Shown here in pieces: positions 33,542-42,987 of a stretch of DNA of 64,000 bases. The notes under the pieces are model-generated. The model did no database searches and had not been told where the DNA came from. It worked only from the letters and a program-made list of their open reading frames with translations. Source of the DNA: Rhizobium skierniewicense (lineage in GTDB: Bacteria; Pseudomonadota; Alphaproteobacteria; Rhizobiales; Rhizobiaceae); the NCBI RefSeq assembly GCF_014196515.1, contig NZ_JACIDV010000009.1, forward strand, positions 124,001 to 188,000, given 5' to 3'. Both the position numbers and the translations under genes were made by a program. The number at the start of each line of letters is the position of its first letter. The stretch's first letter is position 1.

Positions 33542-34501
33542 TCACAGAGCGCCGATGGATTTCAGCTTTTTCAGCACCGCTTCGCTGGGCTCCCCGGTTT
33601 CGGGCAGACGGTAGTGCTTTTCGAAGTTCCTGATAGCGGTGCGTGTCTGCTCGCCCGGAACACCATCCACCTTCACATCGGCATAGGCGATGTTGACCAG
33701 ACCCTGCTGGATTTTCGCCACCAGATCCTTTTGCGCAGGCTTGGGCGCATTGCCTGATGTCAGCGATACGGACTGCGGCTTTGGCTGTTGGGCGTCGGCG
33801 TTGCGAATGGCGGCGGCGACCGGATCGATAGCAACGCCACCGGAATTCGGCTCGGCCGGGCGATCCTTCGGCAGGGCCTTGGGAATGGCGGCAACGGTGG
33901 TTGCGCTGTCGATCTTCATGGCCGAGAGAACGCGGCTTGTGGGTTCGCCCGTCTGCTCCATGCCGACGGTTTCCTCGAAGAAGAGAATGGCCGCTGTCGT
34001 GCGTGGACCGGGCATCCCGTCTGCCGGGCCTTCATACAGGCCCCGGCGGGCCAGTTCCCTCTGGATTTCGGCCACGAGTTCCGATGGCTGGTGCGCGGTG
34101 GCTTGCGGCTCCGACTGCGTGATGACCGACGCCACATCGGCAGGTTGGGCGGCCGCCGGGGCGGATGGCGCCTGCGGCGCATCGCCTGGTCGTTCTATGC
34201 GGAATGTCGTGACATTGCCGTTTTCACCGAGGTCCGAGGCGACGCGATAGCCGGGAATGCCGTTGGGGTTTTCCTCGTCGCGCGTGCGCAGGAAAGGCGA
34301 TGGATGATGGCCAGGCTGATACCACAGAGCGTTCGCGGCAACGAAGCCGAAGACCACAAAAAACGAGGCGCTGCCGCCCACCAGTTTGGGATGCCGCAGG
34401 ATGTGTTGCCCCATGGCGAGTGCTGCCACAGAAACGAAACCGGGCTCTTTGCGAGCCGGTGTTTTCCTAGGCGATTTTCGCTTTGGCGCGGCCATCCGCA
34501 A
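33542..34501 (-). CDS. peptidoglycan-binding protein with two PG-binding-1 domains
   Basis: A 319-residue protein: a basic N-terminus, one membrane helix (about 42-62), a Pro/Ala-rich linker, and two PG_binding_1 repeats, near 140-190 (LVAEIQRELARRGLYEGPADGMPGPRT, in part) and near 260-315 (LVAKIQQGLVNIAYADVKVDGVPGEQTRTAI, in part). It is anchored in the inner membrane with the repeats in the periplasm. It overlaps the 3' end of the kinase gene by 35 bp and precedes DUF1491. Confidence 0.85.
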   Translation of the reverse strand: MRMAAPKRKSPRKTPARKEPGFVSVAALAMGQHILRHPKLVGGSASFFVVFGFVAANALWYQPGHHPSPFLRTRDEENPNGIPGYRVASDLGENGNVTTFRIERPGDAPQAPSAPAAAQPADVASVITQSEPQATAHQPSELVAEIQRELARRGLYEGPADGMPGPRTTAAILFFEETVGMEQTGEPTSRVLSAMKIDSATTVAAIPKALPKDRPAEPNSGGVAIDPVAAAIRNADAQQPKPQSVSLTSGNAPKPAQKDLVAKIQQGLVNIAYADVKVDGVPGEQTRTAIRNFEKHYRLPETGEPSEAVLKKLKSIGAL

Positions 34502-36050
34502 CGTCCTCCTTCATCATCTTGCTCGCGCCAGCAACCTGTGGCTTGAGACGTGGCGGAAACTCCACCGGAACACTGGCATCATCGAAATCCGAGCCTTCAA
34601 CATAGCCCGAGCCATCGGCAGGCAGAAGGATGGTGACAACGGTGCCTTCACCGGCACGGCTGGAAATCGCAAAGCTTCCGCCGTGCAGTTCCACCAGCCC
34701 CTTGACCAGAGCCAGACCCAGACCCGTGCCCTCATAGCGGCGGGTAAATTCATTCTGCACCTGCATGAAGGGCTGGCCCAGAAACGCAATCTTGTCAGCC
34801 GCGATGCCGATGCCGGTATCGCTGACGGTCAGCTTCAGTGTGCCGCCCTCCAGCGATGCATCTATGGAGACCACACCACCCGATTCGGTAAACTTGATGG
34901 CATTGCTCGCCAGATTGATCAGAACCTGCTGGATGGCGCGCTGATCTGCCACCACTTCGCCGATATCTCTTTGAACGCGGCTGGTCAGCGTCAGGCCCTT
35001 CTGCTTGGCCTGAAGACCCAGCATGCCTTCACAGGTGGCGATGGCATCGGTCATGCTGAACGGCTCCATGATCAGCTCGTAGCGGCCCGCTTCCAGCTTG
35101 CTCATATCCAGCATGGTGTTGACGACCGACAGAAGGTGCGCGCCGGACTGGCGGATGAGCGACACGTATTCGCGCTGACGGTCATTTTCCAGCTTGCCGA
35201 AATATTCGCCTGCCAGAATATCAGAAAAACCAAGGACGGCGTTGAGCGGCGTGCGCAATTCGTGGCTGACAGCCGCCAGAAACCGCGACTTGGCGTCGTT
35301 GGCCTGTTCTGCCTCGGTGGCTTTGCGAACCACCTCCTTGCGCAGAATTTCCTTTTCGGTGATGTCACGCATCTGGCCGACAACGCCGATCAGCCTGCCG
35401 CTGCCATCCCGCTCTGCGGTCATGTCGATGCGTGCGTAGAGAAACTGGCTCTGGCGAACGCCAATGGCGTTTTCAAAGCGCAGATCGGCAACCGCGTTCT
35501 CGTGACCCTGGCGCAACGTATCGAACGCCTGCATCAGCCCGATGCGGTCCGACACATGCACCAGCTCGGCGAAGAGGTGGCCTGTGCAGTTCTGGAAATG
35601 GACCGGAAATTGCCTGAGATCGCGACCCGAGACACCTTTGACGATGCCGTGCTCATCGAAGAACAACATCAGGCCGGGCATATGTGTGGTCGACACCATG
35701 TTCTTGTTTACGGGTGCGGCGACGATGTCTTTCATCTGCGGCCTGCGAAGCGCAAGCACGCATGCGGCGGCGGCAAGGAACACGGCGACGACTGTCGCGA
35801 CGCCCAGTGGCAGCGCGACGGAAACGGGGAAGGCAAAGCAGAAAACGACAGGGACGACGAAGACAGCCGCGACGCCCGAGGCAACCAGTCTGCGCAACGC
35901 ATGCACCGTGGCGACCCGTACGCTGGCATCTTCTTCCATGCGCGAAAGCCACATGCCAGTGGCATGATCGATCGACGCAATCGCTTTTTCCGTTATGTTA
36001 CGCAATACCTGAACACCGAATTCCAAATGGGCGAAAGAGCCCTTAACCAT
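34467..36050 (-). CDS. PAS-domain sensor histidine kinase, DivJ/PleC-like
   Basis: With ATG 36050 the protein has 527 residues. Two membrane helices (about 57-79 and 82-101), a PAS domain (about 125-232, ending VGQMRDITEKE), then a HisKA domain with His263 in VSHELRTPLNAVLGFSDIL and an HATPase domain (NLASNAIKFT, DTGIGI, GTGLGLALVKGL). The phosphoacceptor region closely resembles DivJ/PleC kinases that act on DivK/PleD and control CtrA. An upstream ATG at 36164 is open but without a membrane or family match. The 3' end overlaps the peptidoglycan-binding gene. Confidence 0.85.
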   Translation of the reverse strand: MVKGSFAHLEFGVQVLRNITEKAIASIDHATGMWLSRMEEDASVRVATVHALRRLVASGVAAVFVVPVVFCFAFPVSVALPLGVATVVAVFLAAAACVLALRRPQMKDIVAAPVNKNMVSTTHMPGLMLFFDEHGIVKGVSGRDLRQFPVHFQNCTGHLFAELVHVSDRIGLMQAFDTLRQGHENAVADLRFENAIGVRQSQFLYARIDMTAERDGSGRLIGVVGQMRDITEKEILRKEVVRKATEAEQANDAKSRFLAAVSHELRTPLNAVLGFSDILAGEYFGKLENDRQREYVSLIRQSGAHLLSVVNTMLDMSKLEAGRYELIMEPFSMTDAIATCEGMLGLQAKQKGLTLTSRVQRDIGEVVADQRAIQQVLINLASNAIKFTESGGVVSIDASLEGGTLKLTVSDTGIGIAADKIAFLGQPFMQVQNEFTRRYEGTGLGLALVKGLVELHGGSFAISSRAGEGTVVTILLPADGSGYVEGSDFDDASVPVEFPPRLKPQVAGASKMMKEDVADGRAKAKIA

Positions 36051-36488
36051 GGCTGACAATAGAGGCCCGCGGCTTAAGGAAAGGCTAAAAGGGAACCCTC
36101 CTCCCCCGGTTAAAGCCGTGCGGAATCCCATTTCGGCGCATTTGCCCAAGACTTTGCGTTTCATGGTTAATGGCAGGTAAGCGAAGGATTTCGTTATATT
36201 TTTCCCATTGTGTTAATCTTTGTGGCAGGCAATCGGCGCTTGATCCCCTGCATTTGTTGGCGCCCGCCGCAATTATGCTTAACATCAGCAGTTAAAACTT
36301 GAACGAAATGCGCAAGATCGTTCAGCGACGGAACAAATAGCTACAATTTGAATTAAATCCCGACGTTTTTCGCAAATGGCTGTTGGTCTGTTGGGGATAG
36401 GGTGTTTGCAAGCCCGAAACGAAGCAAACGGAACAGGGCAGATACGGATGACCCGAAAAGGGCGGCGTTATAACAGGGTAGTTTCGCT
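36051..36488. other. gene-free divergent promoter region
   Basis: Between the kinase gene and the DUF5330 gene. No credible gene. It holds several TTAA elements, none with the exact 7-base CtrA spacing, and a 16-mer CCCCGGTTAAAGCCGT at 36104-36119 that recurs at 45870-45885. It must contain the promoters for both flanking genes. Confidence 0.5.
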
Positions 36489-36926
36489 ATGTGGTTTCTG
36501 ATCAAGTCGTCGATCTTCTTTTCGCTGGTTCTGGTGGCGCTGTCCTATTTTGGCGGTTCGCAAGACGGCACATCGCAGACCTCGCAGATGAATGTCGCAG
36601 GCGCCGTATCGGCTGCCAGCGAGGCCTACCACTATGTGAGCGCCATCTGCGTCGAAAAACCCGATGTCTGCGTCAAGGGCGCCGAGACATTCCACGCTCT
36701 GGGCGAAAGAGCCCGCGAAGGCGCGAAGGTCGCCTATCAGTTGATTGATGCCCAGCTTGCCGACAACGAGCCTGTCACCAAGATTGCCGAGGCCGCATCT
36801 GTGAAACCCGCCGTGACCATGCCTGCCGAGACAATTGACGTGGCACAGCAAAGCGACGACATCAAAACCGGCACCATCAAATCGCAGCCCTACGTGCCCC
36901 TGCCCCAGCGCCGCCCGGCACAGTGA
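36489..36926 (+). CDS. DUF5330 domain protein
   Basis: A 145-residue protein: signal-anchor helix (about 2-20), then SAASEAYHYVSAICVEKPDVCVKGAETFHALGERAREGAKVAYQLID (in part), the DUF5330 pattern with two cysteines spaced to form a disulphide. The C-terminal 50 residues are a proline-rich tail (YVPLPQRRPAQ). Probably periplasmic; function unknown. It ends at a strong terminator. Confidence 0.85.
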   Translation: MWFLIKSSIFFSLVLVALSYFGGSQDGTSQTSQMNVAGAVSAASEAYHYVSAICVEKPDVCVKGAETFHALGERAREGAKVAYQLIDAQLADNEPVTKIAEAASVKPAVTMPAETIDVAQQSDDIKTGTIKSQPYVPLPQRRPAQ

Positions 36927-37018
36927 GCCGCAAAGACTGCATGGTACCATTGGCGATATATCCTTATCGCAAACCCGCTTGCGGCCCATCTTTGGGCCGC
37001 CTGACTGCCCGACTTGCC

Positions 37019-37057
37019 AAGCCCTGCACGAGTTGCTTCGTCGCAGGGCTTTTTTTC
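37019..37057 (+). terminator. intrinsic terminator after the DUF5330 gene
   Basis: Stem AAGCCCTGC / GCAGGGCTT with a 15-base loop followed by seven Ts on the plus strand. Confidence 0.85.
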
Positions 37058-37128
37058 GTGCCGACAGCGGTTCAATTCAAGAGAGGTTTGGCCTATATGC
37101 TGGCTTAGACATAAGGGATGATGGATCA

Positions 37129-37545
37129 ATGGCTTCTCTCGACAAGATCATGGACGACTTTGAGTTCCTCGACGATTGGGAGGATCGCTACCGATATGTG
37201 ATCGAACTTGGCAAGGAACTGCCCGATCTGGCAGACGAGAAGAAGACGGTCGACAACAAGGTGCAAGGCTGTGCCAGCCAGGTCTGGCTCGTCAGCCACA
37301 GCGATGGTGCGGCCGATCCGGTGTTGACCTTCGAAGGCGATTCCGACGCCCACATCGTGCGCGGCCTGGTCGCCATCGTCATGGCGGTCTATTCCGGAAA
37401 AAAAGCCTCGGATATCGCCAAACTCGATGCCATCGACGTCTTCGGCAAGATCGGCCTTGTTGAACACCTCTCCTCCCAGCGCGCCAACGGCCTGCGCTCG
37501 ATGATCAACCGCATCCGCGCCGAGGCGCAGGTGCTGGCGGCTTGA
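37129..37545 (+). CDS. sufE: SufE family sulphur-acceptor protein
   Basis: A 138-residue SufE: DDFEFLDDWEDRYRYVIELGKELPDL, VQGCASQVWL (acceptor Cys in GCxSQVW), GDSDAHIVRGLVAIVMAVYSGK, and the C-terminal LSSQRANGLRSMINRI (all in part). SufE takes sulphane from the SufS desulfurase and promotes Fe-S cluster assembly. The gene stands alone here, away from any suf operon, and ends 2 bp from the convergent DUF6456 gene. The ATG at 37129 follows the family start. Confidence 0.95.
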   Translation: MASLDKIMDDFEFLDDWEDRYRYVIELGKELPDLADEKKTVDNKVQGCASQVWLVSHSDGAADPVLTFEGDSDAHIVRGLVAIVMAVYSGKKASDIAKLDAIDVFGKIGLVEHLSSQRANGLRSMINRIRAEAQVLAA

Positions 37546-37547
37546 TC

Positions 37548-38375
37548 TCACACAACAGGTCGGTACCCATCGGCACCCCAGTGGTGGCTATCCCGTCTGC
37601 GAACGGAGGGCTGGGGTGGGGCATAGTGGCGGGACAGGGCGAGCAAGGCTGTTCGCAGCATGAGTTTGGCTGAACGGACCGGCCATTGGCGTTCGCGCTC
37701 GACCAATTCCAGGCCCTTTTCGAAACAGCAGACATCGATAGCGACGCCGGAGAGTTCGGGGCCCATGGCGTCTGCGGCGTTTGAGACGCGCAGGCGCGCG
37801 GCCATGGCGGTGTCACTCAAGTCTTGTGCGCCGTTGGTTTGTCCTTTGGTGCGCTTTGCCAGACGCGGCTCCCATGATGCGGTGATGCGCGGGCTCAAAT
37901 GGCCGCGATGGAAATCTTGGGCCAGCCTCTCGCCTGCGTCGAGCGCCTCTGCGGTAAAGAAGCCCTGTCCATCACGATCCTTCAAACGCGCCAGCGCCAT
38001 CAGCGGTGTGGACAATTCGTTGCGTCGCACGCTCTGCCGGGCGCCATCGACCTCTATGGAGACGACGTCCGACTGGCGGTGCTGCTCTTGAAAAATCTCA
38101 TCCCGTTCCTTGACCATGGCGCGCTTGAGATAGGCACTGGCGGCGCTTTCGCAGACCAGGTTTCCGCCCTGCCAACGCACCAGCCCCATCGACACGGCCT
38201 TGTCGAGCGGAGGACCTGCCATCAGCAAAGGCTGAGGCGCGGTGTCAATGGCAATATCGAAGATGCCGTTGACGTCTTTGACGCGAGCGGTGTTGCGGCC
38301 GATGAATTTGAGCAGCCGGATAATGGCCTGATCCGGTTTGCTGTGGGCTTTGCTCCCTTTCTCAGTCATGTGCAT
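37548..38375 (-). CDS. DUF6456 domain protein, putative DNA-binding
   Basis: A 275-residue protein. The C-terminal half has the DUF6456 signature: NELSTPLMALARLKDRDGQGFFTAEALDAGERLAQDFHRGHLSPRITASWE and later GVAIDVCCFEKGLELVERERQWP and ARSAKLMLRTALLALSRHYA-like blocks (in part). The N-terminal half has a winged-helix-like region that may read DNA. It overlaps the end of the DnaA-domain gene by 14 bp, and this pair is conserved in Rhizobiales. Role unproven. Confidence 0.85.
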   Translation of the reverse strand: MHMTEKGSKAHSKPDQAIIRLLKFIGRNTARVKDVNGIFDIAIDTAPQPLLMAGPPLDKAVSMGLVRWQGGNLVCESAASAYLKRAMVKERDEIFQEQHRQSDVVSIEVDGARQSVRRNELSTPLMALARLKDRDGQGFFTAEALDAGERLAQDFHRGHLSPRITASWEPRLAKRTKGQTNGAQDLSDTAMAARLRVSNAADAMGPELSGVAIDVCCFEKGLELVERERQWPVRSAKLMLRTALLALSRHYAPPQPSVRRRDSHHWGADGYRPVV

Positions 38376-38778
38376 CGGTCTCCAGCAGCGCGACGAGGGA
38401 TTTGCACCTCTCCTCGACAGCCGTCACGAATGCGTCGAAGCCGGGATCGTCGCGGCGATCTTCCACATGCTGGCATGTGAGACTGACCGTGGAGCGGTCG
38501 CGCCCGAAGCACACAGCGACTTCCGGAAGCGGCAGCGAAAGAACGACATGGCAGACATAGATCGATATTTGCCGGATATGCGACATGGCATGCCTGCGGT
38601 CCCGCCGAACCGTGTCACGCTCGACGATCTCGGCAAACATATCGCAGGTGATCTGGCGGACATGTTGGCAGGCCTGACGTTGCGCCGCGGTGACGTTTGG
38701 CAATGGCAGATGTGCCATGATGGTCGAGGGATAGGGACCTATGGTCCCGGGCCGATGGGGCAATGCGATGAGCGACAT
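38362..38778 (-). CDS. DnaA domain-IV-like HTH protein, 138 aa
   Basis: Residues of about 55-105 (ERDTVRRDRRHAMSHIRQISIYVCHVVLSLPLPEVAVCFGRDRSTVSLTCQHVEDRRDD, in part) match the C-terminal DNA-binding domain of DnaA: a basic loop and the GRDRSTV helix that reads DnaA boxes. There is no AAA ATPase part. The ATG at 38778 is preferred over 38793 since GAGGA lies 8 bases upstream. Likely a regulator with DnaA-type DNA binding, paired with DUF6456. Confidence 0.82.
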   Translation of the reverse strand: MSLIALPHRPGTIGPYPSTIMAHLPLPNVTAAQRQACQHVRQITCDMFAEIVERDTVRRDRRHAMSHIRQISIYVCHVVLSLPLPEVAVCFGRDRSTVSLTCQHVEDRRDDPGFDAFVTAVEERCKSLVALLETDAHD

Positions 38779-38937
38779 GGTGAAATTCCTCATAAATAGG
38801 AATTAATTCATACACCACGAAAAACGAGCTTACAATCTCTGAAATAGGCCCCACGCCATAAGCGTTTGAAATCAATCGGAACTATTTCAGTTCAAATGAA
38901 AAAAGGACTATTTTCTCATGCCTGCTGGGCGTCACGC

Positions 38938-38976
38938 ACAAAAAAGCCGGTCACTCGGACCGGCTTTTCCTATTTT
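38938..38976. terminator. bidirectional terminator downstream of ros
   Basis: A stem of AAAGCCGGTC / GACCGGCTTT around a short loop (ACTCG) has T-runs on both sides, so it ends the ros transcript on the minus strand and any plus-strand read-through. Confidence 0.85.
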
Positions 38977-38990
38977 TTGAATTGCAGATA

Positions 38991-39419
38991 TCAACGTGCG
39001 GATTTACGACGCTGGCCGAGGCCCATTTCCTTGGCGAGGCGCGAACGCGCTTCTGCATAGGCTGGAGCAACCATCGGGTAATCCATCGGCAAATCCCACT
39101 TTTCGCGGTATTCTTCCGGAGTGATGCTATGATGCGTCGTCAAATGACGCTTGAGCGACTTGAACGAACCACCGCATTCCAGGCAGATGATCTGATCATC
39201 CTGAACCGATTTGCGCACAGACACCGCAGGCTTCTGCTTTTCGACGTTGACCGCTGCCACGACCGGGGTCGAGGTGCCGCTGAGGGCTGTGTGGACATCT
39301 GAAATGAGGCCTGGAAGCTCCGTGACCGGAACGACGTGGTGGCTAACATAGGCAGCTACGATATCTGCCGTCAGTTCGACAAGCAGATCCTGAGCGCCGC
39401 CATATGTAGTTTCCGTCAT
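38991..39419 (-). CDS. ros: Ros/MucR-family zinc-finger transcriptional regulator
   Basis: A 142-residue protein matching Ros/Muc[31 protein letters not shown], then [38 protein letters not shown] with the prokaryotic C2H2 finger (Cys, Cys, His, His; residues about 79-97) and the basic C-terminal [16 protein letters not shown] (all in part). Ros/MucR silences and tunes genes for exopolysaccharide, motility and virulence. The length equals Agrobacterium Ros. A bidirectional terminator follows. Confidence 0.93.
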   Translation of the reverse strand: MTETTYGGAQDLLVELTADIVAAYVSHHVVPVTELPGLISDVHTALSGTSTPVVAAVNVEKQKPAVSVRKSVQDDQIICLECGGSFKSLKRHLTTHHSITPEEYREKWDLPMDYPMVAPAYAEARSRLAKEMGLGQRRKSAR

Positions 39420-39828
39420 CTATATCTCTCCTATTCGTATCTTCAAAAGCATAGGCTCATCGGCCTTTTGCCCTTGAAGTGAAGTTAACCCCAAGGTCGA
39501 TTTGCGATCGAATGAAGCATCCGGCCGGGCTTTCCACACGGCGCAAGATTTCTTTCCATAACTGCAGAAATCGAAATAGATATCCGGATATTTTCCAATG
39601 GAGATAGTTTAGCCATCAATAAAATGTCTAACCGGACTATCGATATCGCAGGACGCAAATCAACATCATCTACTTTACCTACCGTGGATAACACCAAACC
39701 AAAAAAAGTCCAATTATTATTTTGGACTATTTCAGAAGAAATTGCACTTGTTTCATCTACTAGAAATCATAGATGACAAAGTTAAAATATGCTCAAAAAT
39801 CCAATACAGCAATAGTCTAGCAAACAGA
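39420..39828. other. AT-rich gene-free region upstream of ros
   Basis: No credible gene; the frame at 39742-39996 has no ribosome site and overlaps mnhG. The AT-rich content fits autoregulation by Ros/MucR, which prefers AT-rich DNA. The 10-mer ACTATTTCAG occurs at 39726-39735 and also at 38881-38890, on the other side of ros. Confidence 0.5.
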
Positions 39829-40170
39829 TCAACTCAACTTAAGGTCTGCTTTACGCTGATCTATTACGGTTGTAGAGGACAGTCGATAACCAACCTGATG
39901 CGCAGCTTTGGCAAGCAAATGTGCGGATACTGGGGCAGTCAGAACAACAAAGAGAAACCCGACGAGGCAGCGCGCAAAAACAGCAACCTCGAGTGAATTG
40001 ATGCCGACGCAAAGAAGAAGAAGTCCCGAGCCGACAGTCCCGGCCTTGGAAGCGGCATGCATGCGAGTATAAAGGTCGGGAAAACGGTTGATACCAATGG
40101 CCGCGATAAGTGAAAACGTTGCGCCGCACAGCAAAAGCAGACTGACGAGAATGGCGAGGAACCAGCTCAT
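39829..40170 (-). CDS. mnhG: Mrp Na+/H+ antiporter subunit G
   Basis: A 113-residue MnhG/Mrp[49 protein letters not shown] (in part) with the conserved G-I-RFPD-Y-RMHAA motif and three membrane helices. It is the last gene of the antiporter operon and its ATG overlaps the mnhF stop (ATGA). Confidence 0.93.
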   Translation of the reverse strand: MSWFLAILVSLLLLCGATFSLIAAIGINRFPDLYTRMHAASKAGTVGSGLLLLCVGINSLEVAVFARCLVGFLFVVLTAPVSAHLLAKAAHQVGYRLSSTTVIDQRKADLKLS

Positions 40171-40556
40171 TTTTTTGCTCCTTTCACGTTTTTCCGCTTG
40201 GGTTTTCTGCCCGCACCTGACGAGGATGCGGGCAATACATCCGTCCCATCCAGGATCTGCCTGGCCCTTTTGCCCTCTTCCGGTCGGCGCGACAGAACGA
40301 AACGCGCAAATGCAACCGTTGCAAGAAAGCCGACAAGGCACAGGGCGATGGCGATATCGACATAGAGATCGAAGCCAGTACGAATGGCGATGACGGCGAT
40401 AAAGCCGATGGCGATACCGACCAGCGTGTCCAGCGCGATGATTCTGTCCGGCAGGGTCGGCCCCACCACCACCCGGTAGACCGCCAGAAGGAAAGCCACG
40501 GACAGAATGATGGAAGCACCAATGGTGGAAAAGGATAGCAGCGCGTCAGGGGTCAC
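40167..40556 (-). CDS. mnhF: Mrp Na+/H+ antiporter subunit F
   Basis: About 129 residues from a GTG that overlaps the mnhE stop (GTGA). Three helices contain the family motif [19 protein letters not shown] and [25 protein letters not shown] (in part). It has a longer basic tail (about residues 95-129, [13 protein letters not shown]) than usual. Confidence 0.92.
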   Translation of the reverse strand: MTPDALLSFSTIGASIILSVAFLLAVYRVVVGPTLPDRIIALDTLVGIAIGFIAVIAIRTGFDLYVDIAIALCLVGFLATVAFARFVLSRRPEEGKRARQILDGTDVLPASSSGAGRKPKRKNVKGAKK

Positions 40557-41032
40557 TTGCGAAACGCCTCCATGATCTTGCGCTCGAAGCCATCGGCAAT
40601 CGACCGCTTTGTGGCCTCGACATCGCTGCAATCCAGGGCATGGATATAGAGGATGGCGCGGTCGTCCGAGACATCGACCGACAGCGTGCCGGGGGTGAGC
40701 GTGATGAGATTGGCCAGAAGCGTGATCTCGAAATCGCTCTTCACCGCCAATGGATAGGCAAATATTCCGGGCTCCAGCACCAGCTTCGGTCTGGTGACCG
40801 TTTTCGCGACCGTCCAGGCCGACAGGGCCAGTTCCTTGAAGAACAGGAGGGCCAGCGACAGGATCGCGGGGATGCGCGCCCAATAGGTTTCGCTTGGACC
40901 AAGCTGGTGGCGAACGATGCCGATGGACAGCGCTGCGATCCCCATGCCGAACAGAAGATTGGGGACCGTATAGCTGCCGGAAATGGCCAGCCAGACGAGC
41001 GTGAACAGCAGACCCAGAACGACATGTCTCAT
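40553..41032 (-). CDS. mnhE: Mrp Na+/H+ antiporter subunit E
   Basis: A 159-residue MnhE with two N-terminal helices and the family soluble part: LVLEPGIFAYPLAVKSDFEITLLANLITLTPGTLSVDVSDD (in part), including ITLTPGT. The ATG at 41032 overlaps mnhD's stop. Confidence 0.93.
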   Translation of the reverse strand: MRHVVLGLLFTLVWLAISGSYTVPNLLFGMGIAALSIGIVRHQLGPSETYWARIPAILSLALLFFKELALSAWTVAKTVTRPKLVLEPGIFAYPLAVKSDFEITLLANLITLTPGTLSVDVSDDRAILYIHALDCSDVEATKRSIADGFERKIMEAFRK

Positions 41033-42591
41033 CTTACGGCTCCCTGTGGAAAGACGGAGCGGATGTAGGCGGCCGGATCTGCGAGACCGTCTGCCGCCTG
41101 CTGGCTGAGCTTCATCACCTGTTCGGGAAACAGACCAACGCCGATGACGAGCAGGGTCAGCGCCACGACGGGCGCGAGGCTGGGCGGATTGGCAACGGTC
41201 GCGACCGCCTTCATGCCGGGTGGTGACGGACGCCAGAAGCACAGAAGAAAGACGCGGGCAAATGCGATGGTGCACAGAAAGCCTGACACGAGAATGGATG
41301 CTGCCAGCCACCACGCACCGATATCAATGGCGGATTTGGTCAGCATGGCCTTGGGCCAGAAGCCGGAAAAGGGCGGCAGGCCGGAGCCTGCGAAAAACAG
41401 CGCCAGTGCCATACCCGAAAACACGGGCGCCTTGGTGTAGAGGCCGCTGAGATCCGACATCGTCCACGCACCGCCGATGCGGGCCGCATGGCCGATGGTC
41501 AGATAGAGTGCGGTCATGACGACAACGGAATTCAGCGCATAAAAGACGACGCCTCCCACCGCAGACGGTGAGCCGATGGCCACGCCTGCAAGCATGGTGC
41601 CGATACCGGAAATGACGATATAGCCCATCATGCGTCTCAGATCATTCTGCGCCAGCGCGCCCATGGCACCGAGGATCATGGTCAGAGCCGCGACGACGGC
41701 GATCACCAGGCTCAACTCATCCCGCTGCACCGGAAACAGCATGATCATGACGCGCAACAGTGCGTAGATGCCGACCTTGGTCAGCAGCCCCCCGAACAGG
41801 GCCGACACGACGATCTTGGGCGTATGATAGGATGCTGGCAGCCAGAAATTGACCGGAAAAGCCGCAGCCTTCATGGCGAAAGCCAGGGTGAACAGAGCAG
41901 CCAGCGTCATCAAGGGCGCTTCGCTGCCCGCCGTCGTCACACGCGCAGCGATATCCGCCATGTTGAGCGTGCCGAAGATGGCATAGAGATAGCCGACGGC
42001 GATCAGAAACAGCGTTGTACCGATGAGATTGAGCACCGCGTATTTCAGCGCACCATCGATCTGTTCCTTCGTCGAGCCCAGAACGATGAGGCCGAAGGAG
42101 GAGACGAGAAGCACTTCGAACCAGACATACAGATTGAAGATATCGCCGGTCAGGAATGCGCCACTCACACCTGCCATGAGCAGCATGAGAAACGGGTAAA
42201 AGCCGTAACGACGTCCAGCCTCGTCCATATCCGCGTTGGCATGGATGGCGCAGGCAAGGGCTGCGAGGGCACCCGCCAAAGCGAGGGACGCGCCCGTCAC
42301 ATCGGCCGTAAACGCAATGCCGAAAGGCGGGAGCCAGCGGCCCATGACCATGGTGAAAGGACCATCCACCACCACCTTCCACAGCAGCGCAGCATTGATC
42401 GCCACCAGCAGGAACAGGCCTGAAATGGCGATTGCGGCGTGAAGGCGGGTGGAGCGGCGCACCATCATCAGGATAGCACCTGTCGTGATGCACAGTGCGA
42501 CGGGCAGGATGATCAGCCAGTCGGCCAGCGGCGTTGCCTGCATGACGAGGGCTGTAGACAGATCGATGGGCGTAGAACCGGAAGCGGCCAT
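41029..42591 (-). CDS. mnhD: Mrp Na+/H+ antiporter subunit D
   Basis: A 520-residue membrane protein with about 14 helices, homologous to complex I NuoL/M/N-type subunits. It has the proton-channel features WFEVLLVSSFGLIVLGS, a KAAAFPVNFWLPASYHTPK block with the key Lys, and a GLPPFSGFWPKAML segment (in part). Forms a heteromeric antiporter with MnhA. Confidence 0.95.
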   Translation of the reverse strand: MAASGSTPIDLSTALVMQATPLADWLIILPVALCITTGAILMMVRRSTRLHAAIAISGLFLLVAINAALLWKVVVDGPFTMVMGRWLPPFGIAFTADVTGASLALAGALAALACAIHANADMDEAGRRYGFYPFLMLLMAGVSGAFLTGDIFNLYVWFEVLLVSSFGLIVLGSTKEQIDGALKYAVLNLIGTTLFLIAVGYLYAIFGTLNMADIAARVTTAGSEAPLMTLAALFTLAFAMKAAAFPVNFWLPASYHTPKIVVSALFGGLLTKVGIYALLRVMIMLFPVQRDELSLVIAVVAALTMILGAMGALAQNDLRRMMGYIVISGIGTMLAGVAIGSPSAVGGVVFYALNSVVVMTALYLTIGHAARIGGAWTMSDLSGLYTKAPVFSGMALALFFAGSGLPPFSGFWPKAMLTKSAIDIGAWWLAASILVSGFLCTIAFARVFLLCFWRPSPPGMKAVATVANPPSLAPVVALTLLVIGVGLFPEQVMKLSQQAADGLADPAAYIRSVFPQGAVR

Positions 42592-42609
42592 GTGTGTCTT
42601 GTCCGTTTC

Positions 42610-42987
42610 TCAATAGCCGAGCGGCGGAAGCGGTTCACGCGCCGGTTCTGCGGCACGCATTTCATTGGTGTCGTCGGTCTTCAACGCCTGGAACGCCCGC
42701 CAGACCAGCACGGCCAGAAAGCAGAAAAAGCAGAAGGAGATGACGATGGCCGTAAGGATGAGCGCTTGCGGCAACGGGTTTGCCGTCGTAGCCGCCAGCA
42801 CATCCTCTCCCGCCCCGATGATGGGCGGCACCTCCCGTGTCAGCCTGCCTGCGGTAAACAGCAGCAGATTGACCGCATTGCCGAGGAGGGCGATGCCCAG
42901 CAGCAGGCGCACACTGTGGCGCGACAACATGAGGTAGATCGCGGCGGAAAAGAAAATGCCGACGAGACCGGAAAAGACCGCTTCCAT
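42610..42987 (-). CDS. mnhC: Mrp Na+/H+ antiporter subunit C
   Basis: A 125-residue NuoK-like subunit with three helices: YLMLSRHSVRLLLGIALLGNAVNLLLFTAG, then PQALILTAIVISFC (in part), the conserved DPLPQALVLTAIVI-type motif. Start overlaps mnhB's stop by one base (TGATG). Confidence 0.94.
   Translation of the reverse strand: MEAVFSGLVGIFFSAAIYLMLSRHSVRLLLGIALLGNAVNLLLFTAGRLTREVPPIIGAGEDVLAATTANPLPQALILTAIVISFCFFCFLAVLVWRAFQALKTDDTNEMRAAEPAREPLPPLGY

Noticed and set aside
36281..36300. TTAA...TTAA pair upstream of the DUF5330 gene as a CtrA box
   Set aside because: The spacer is 9 bases, not 7, so it does not match the CtrA pattern.
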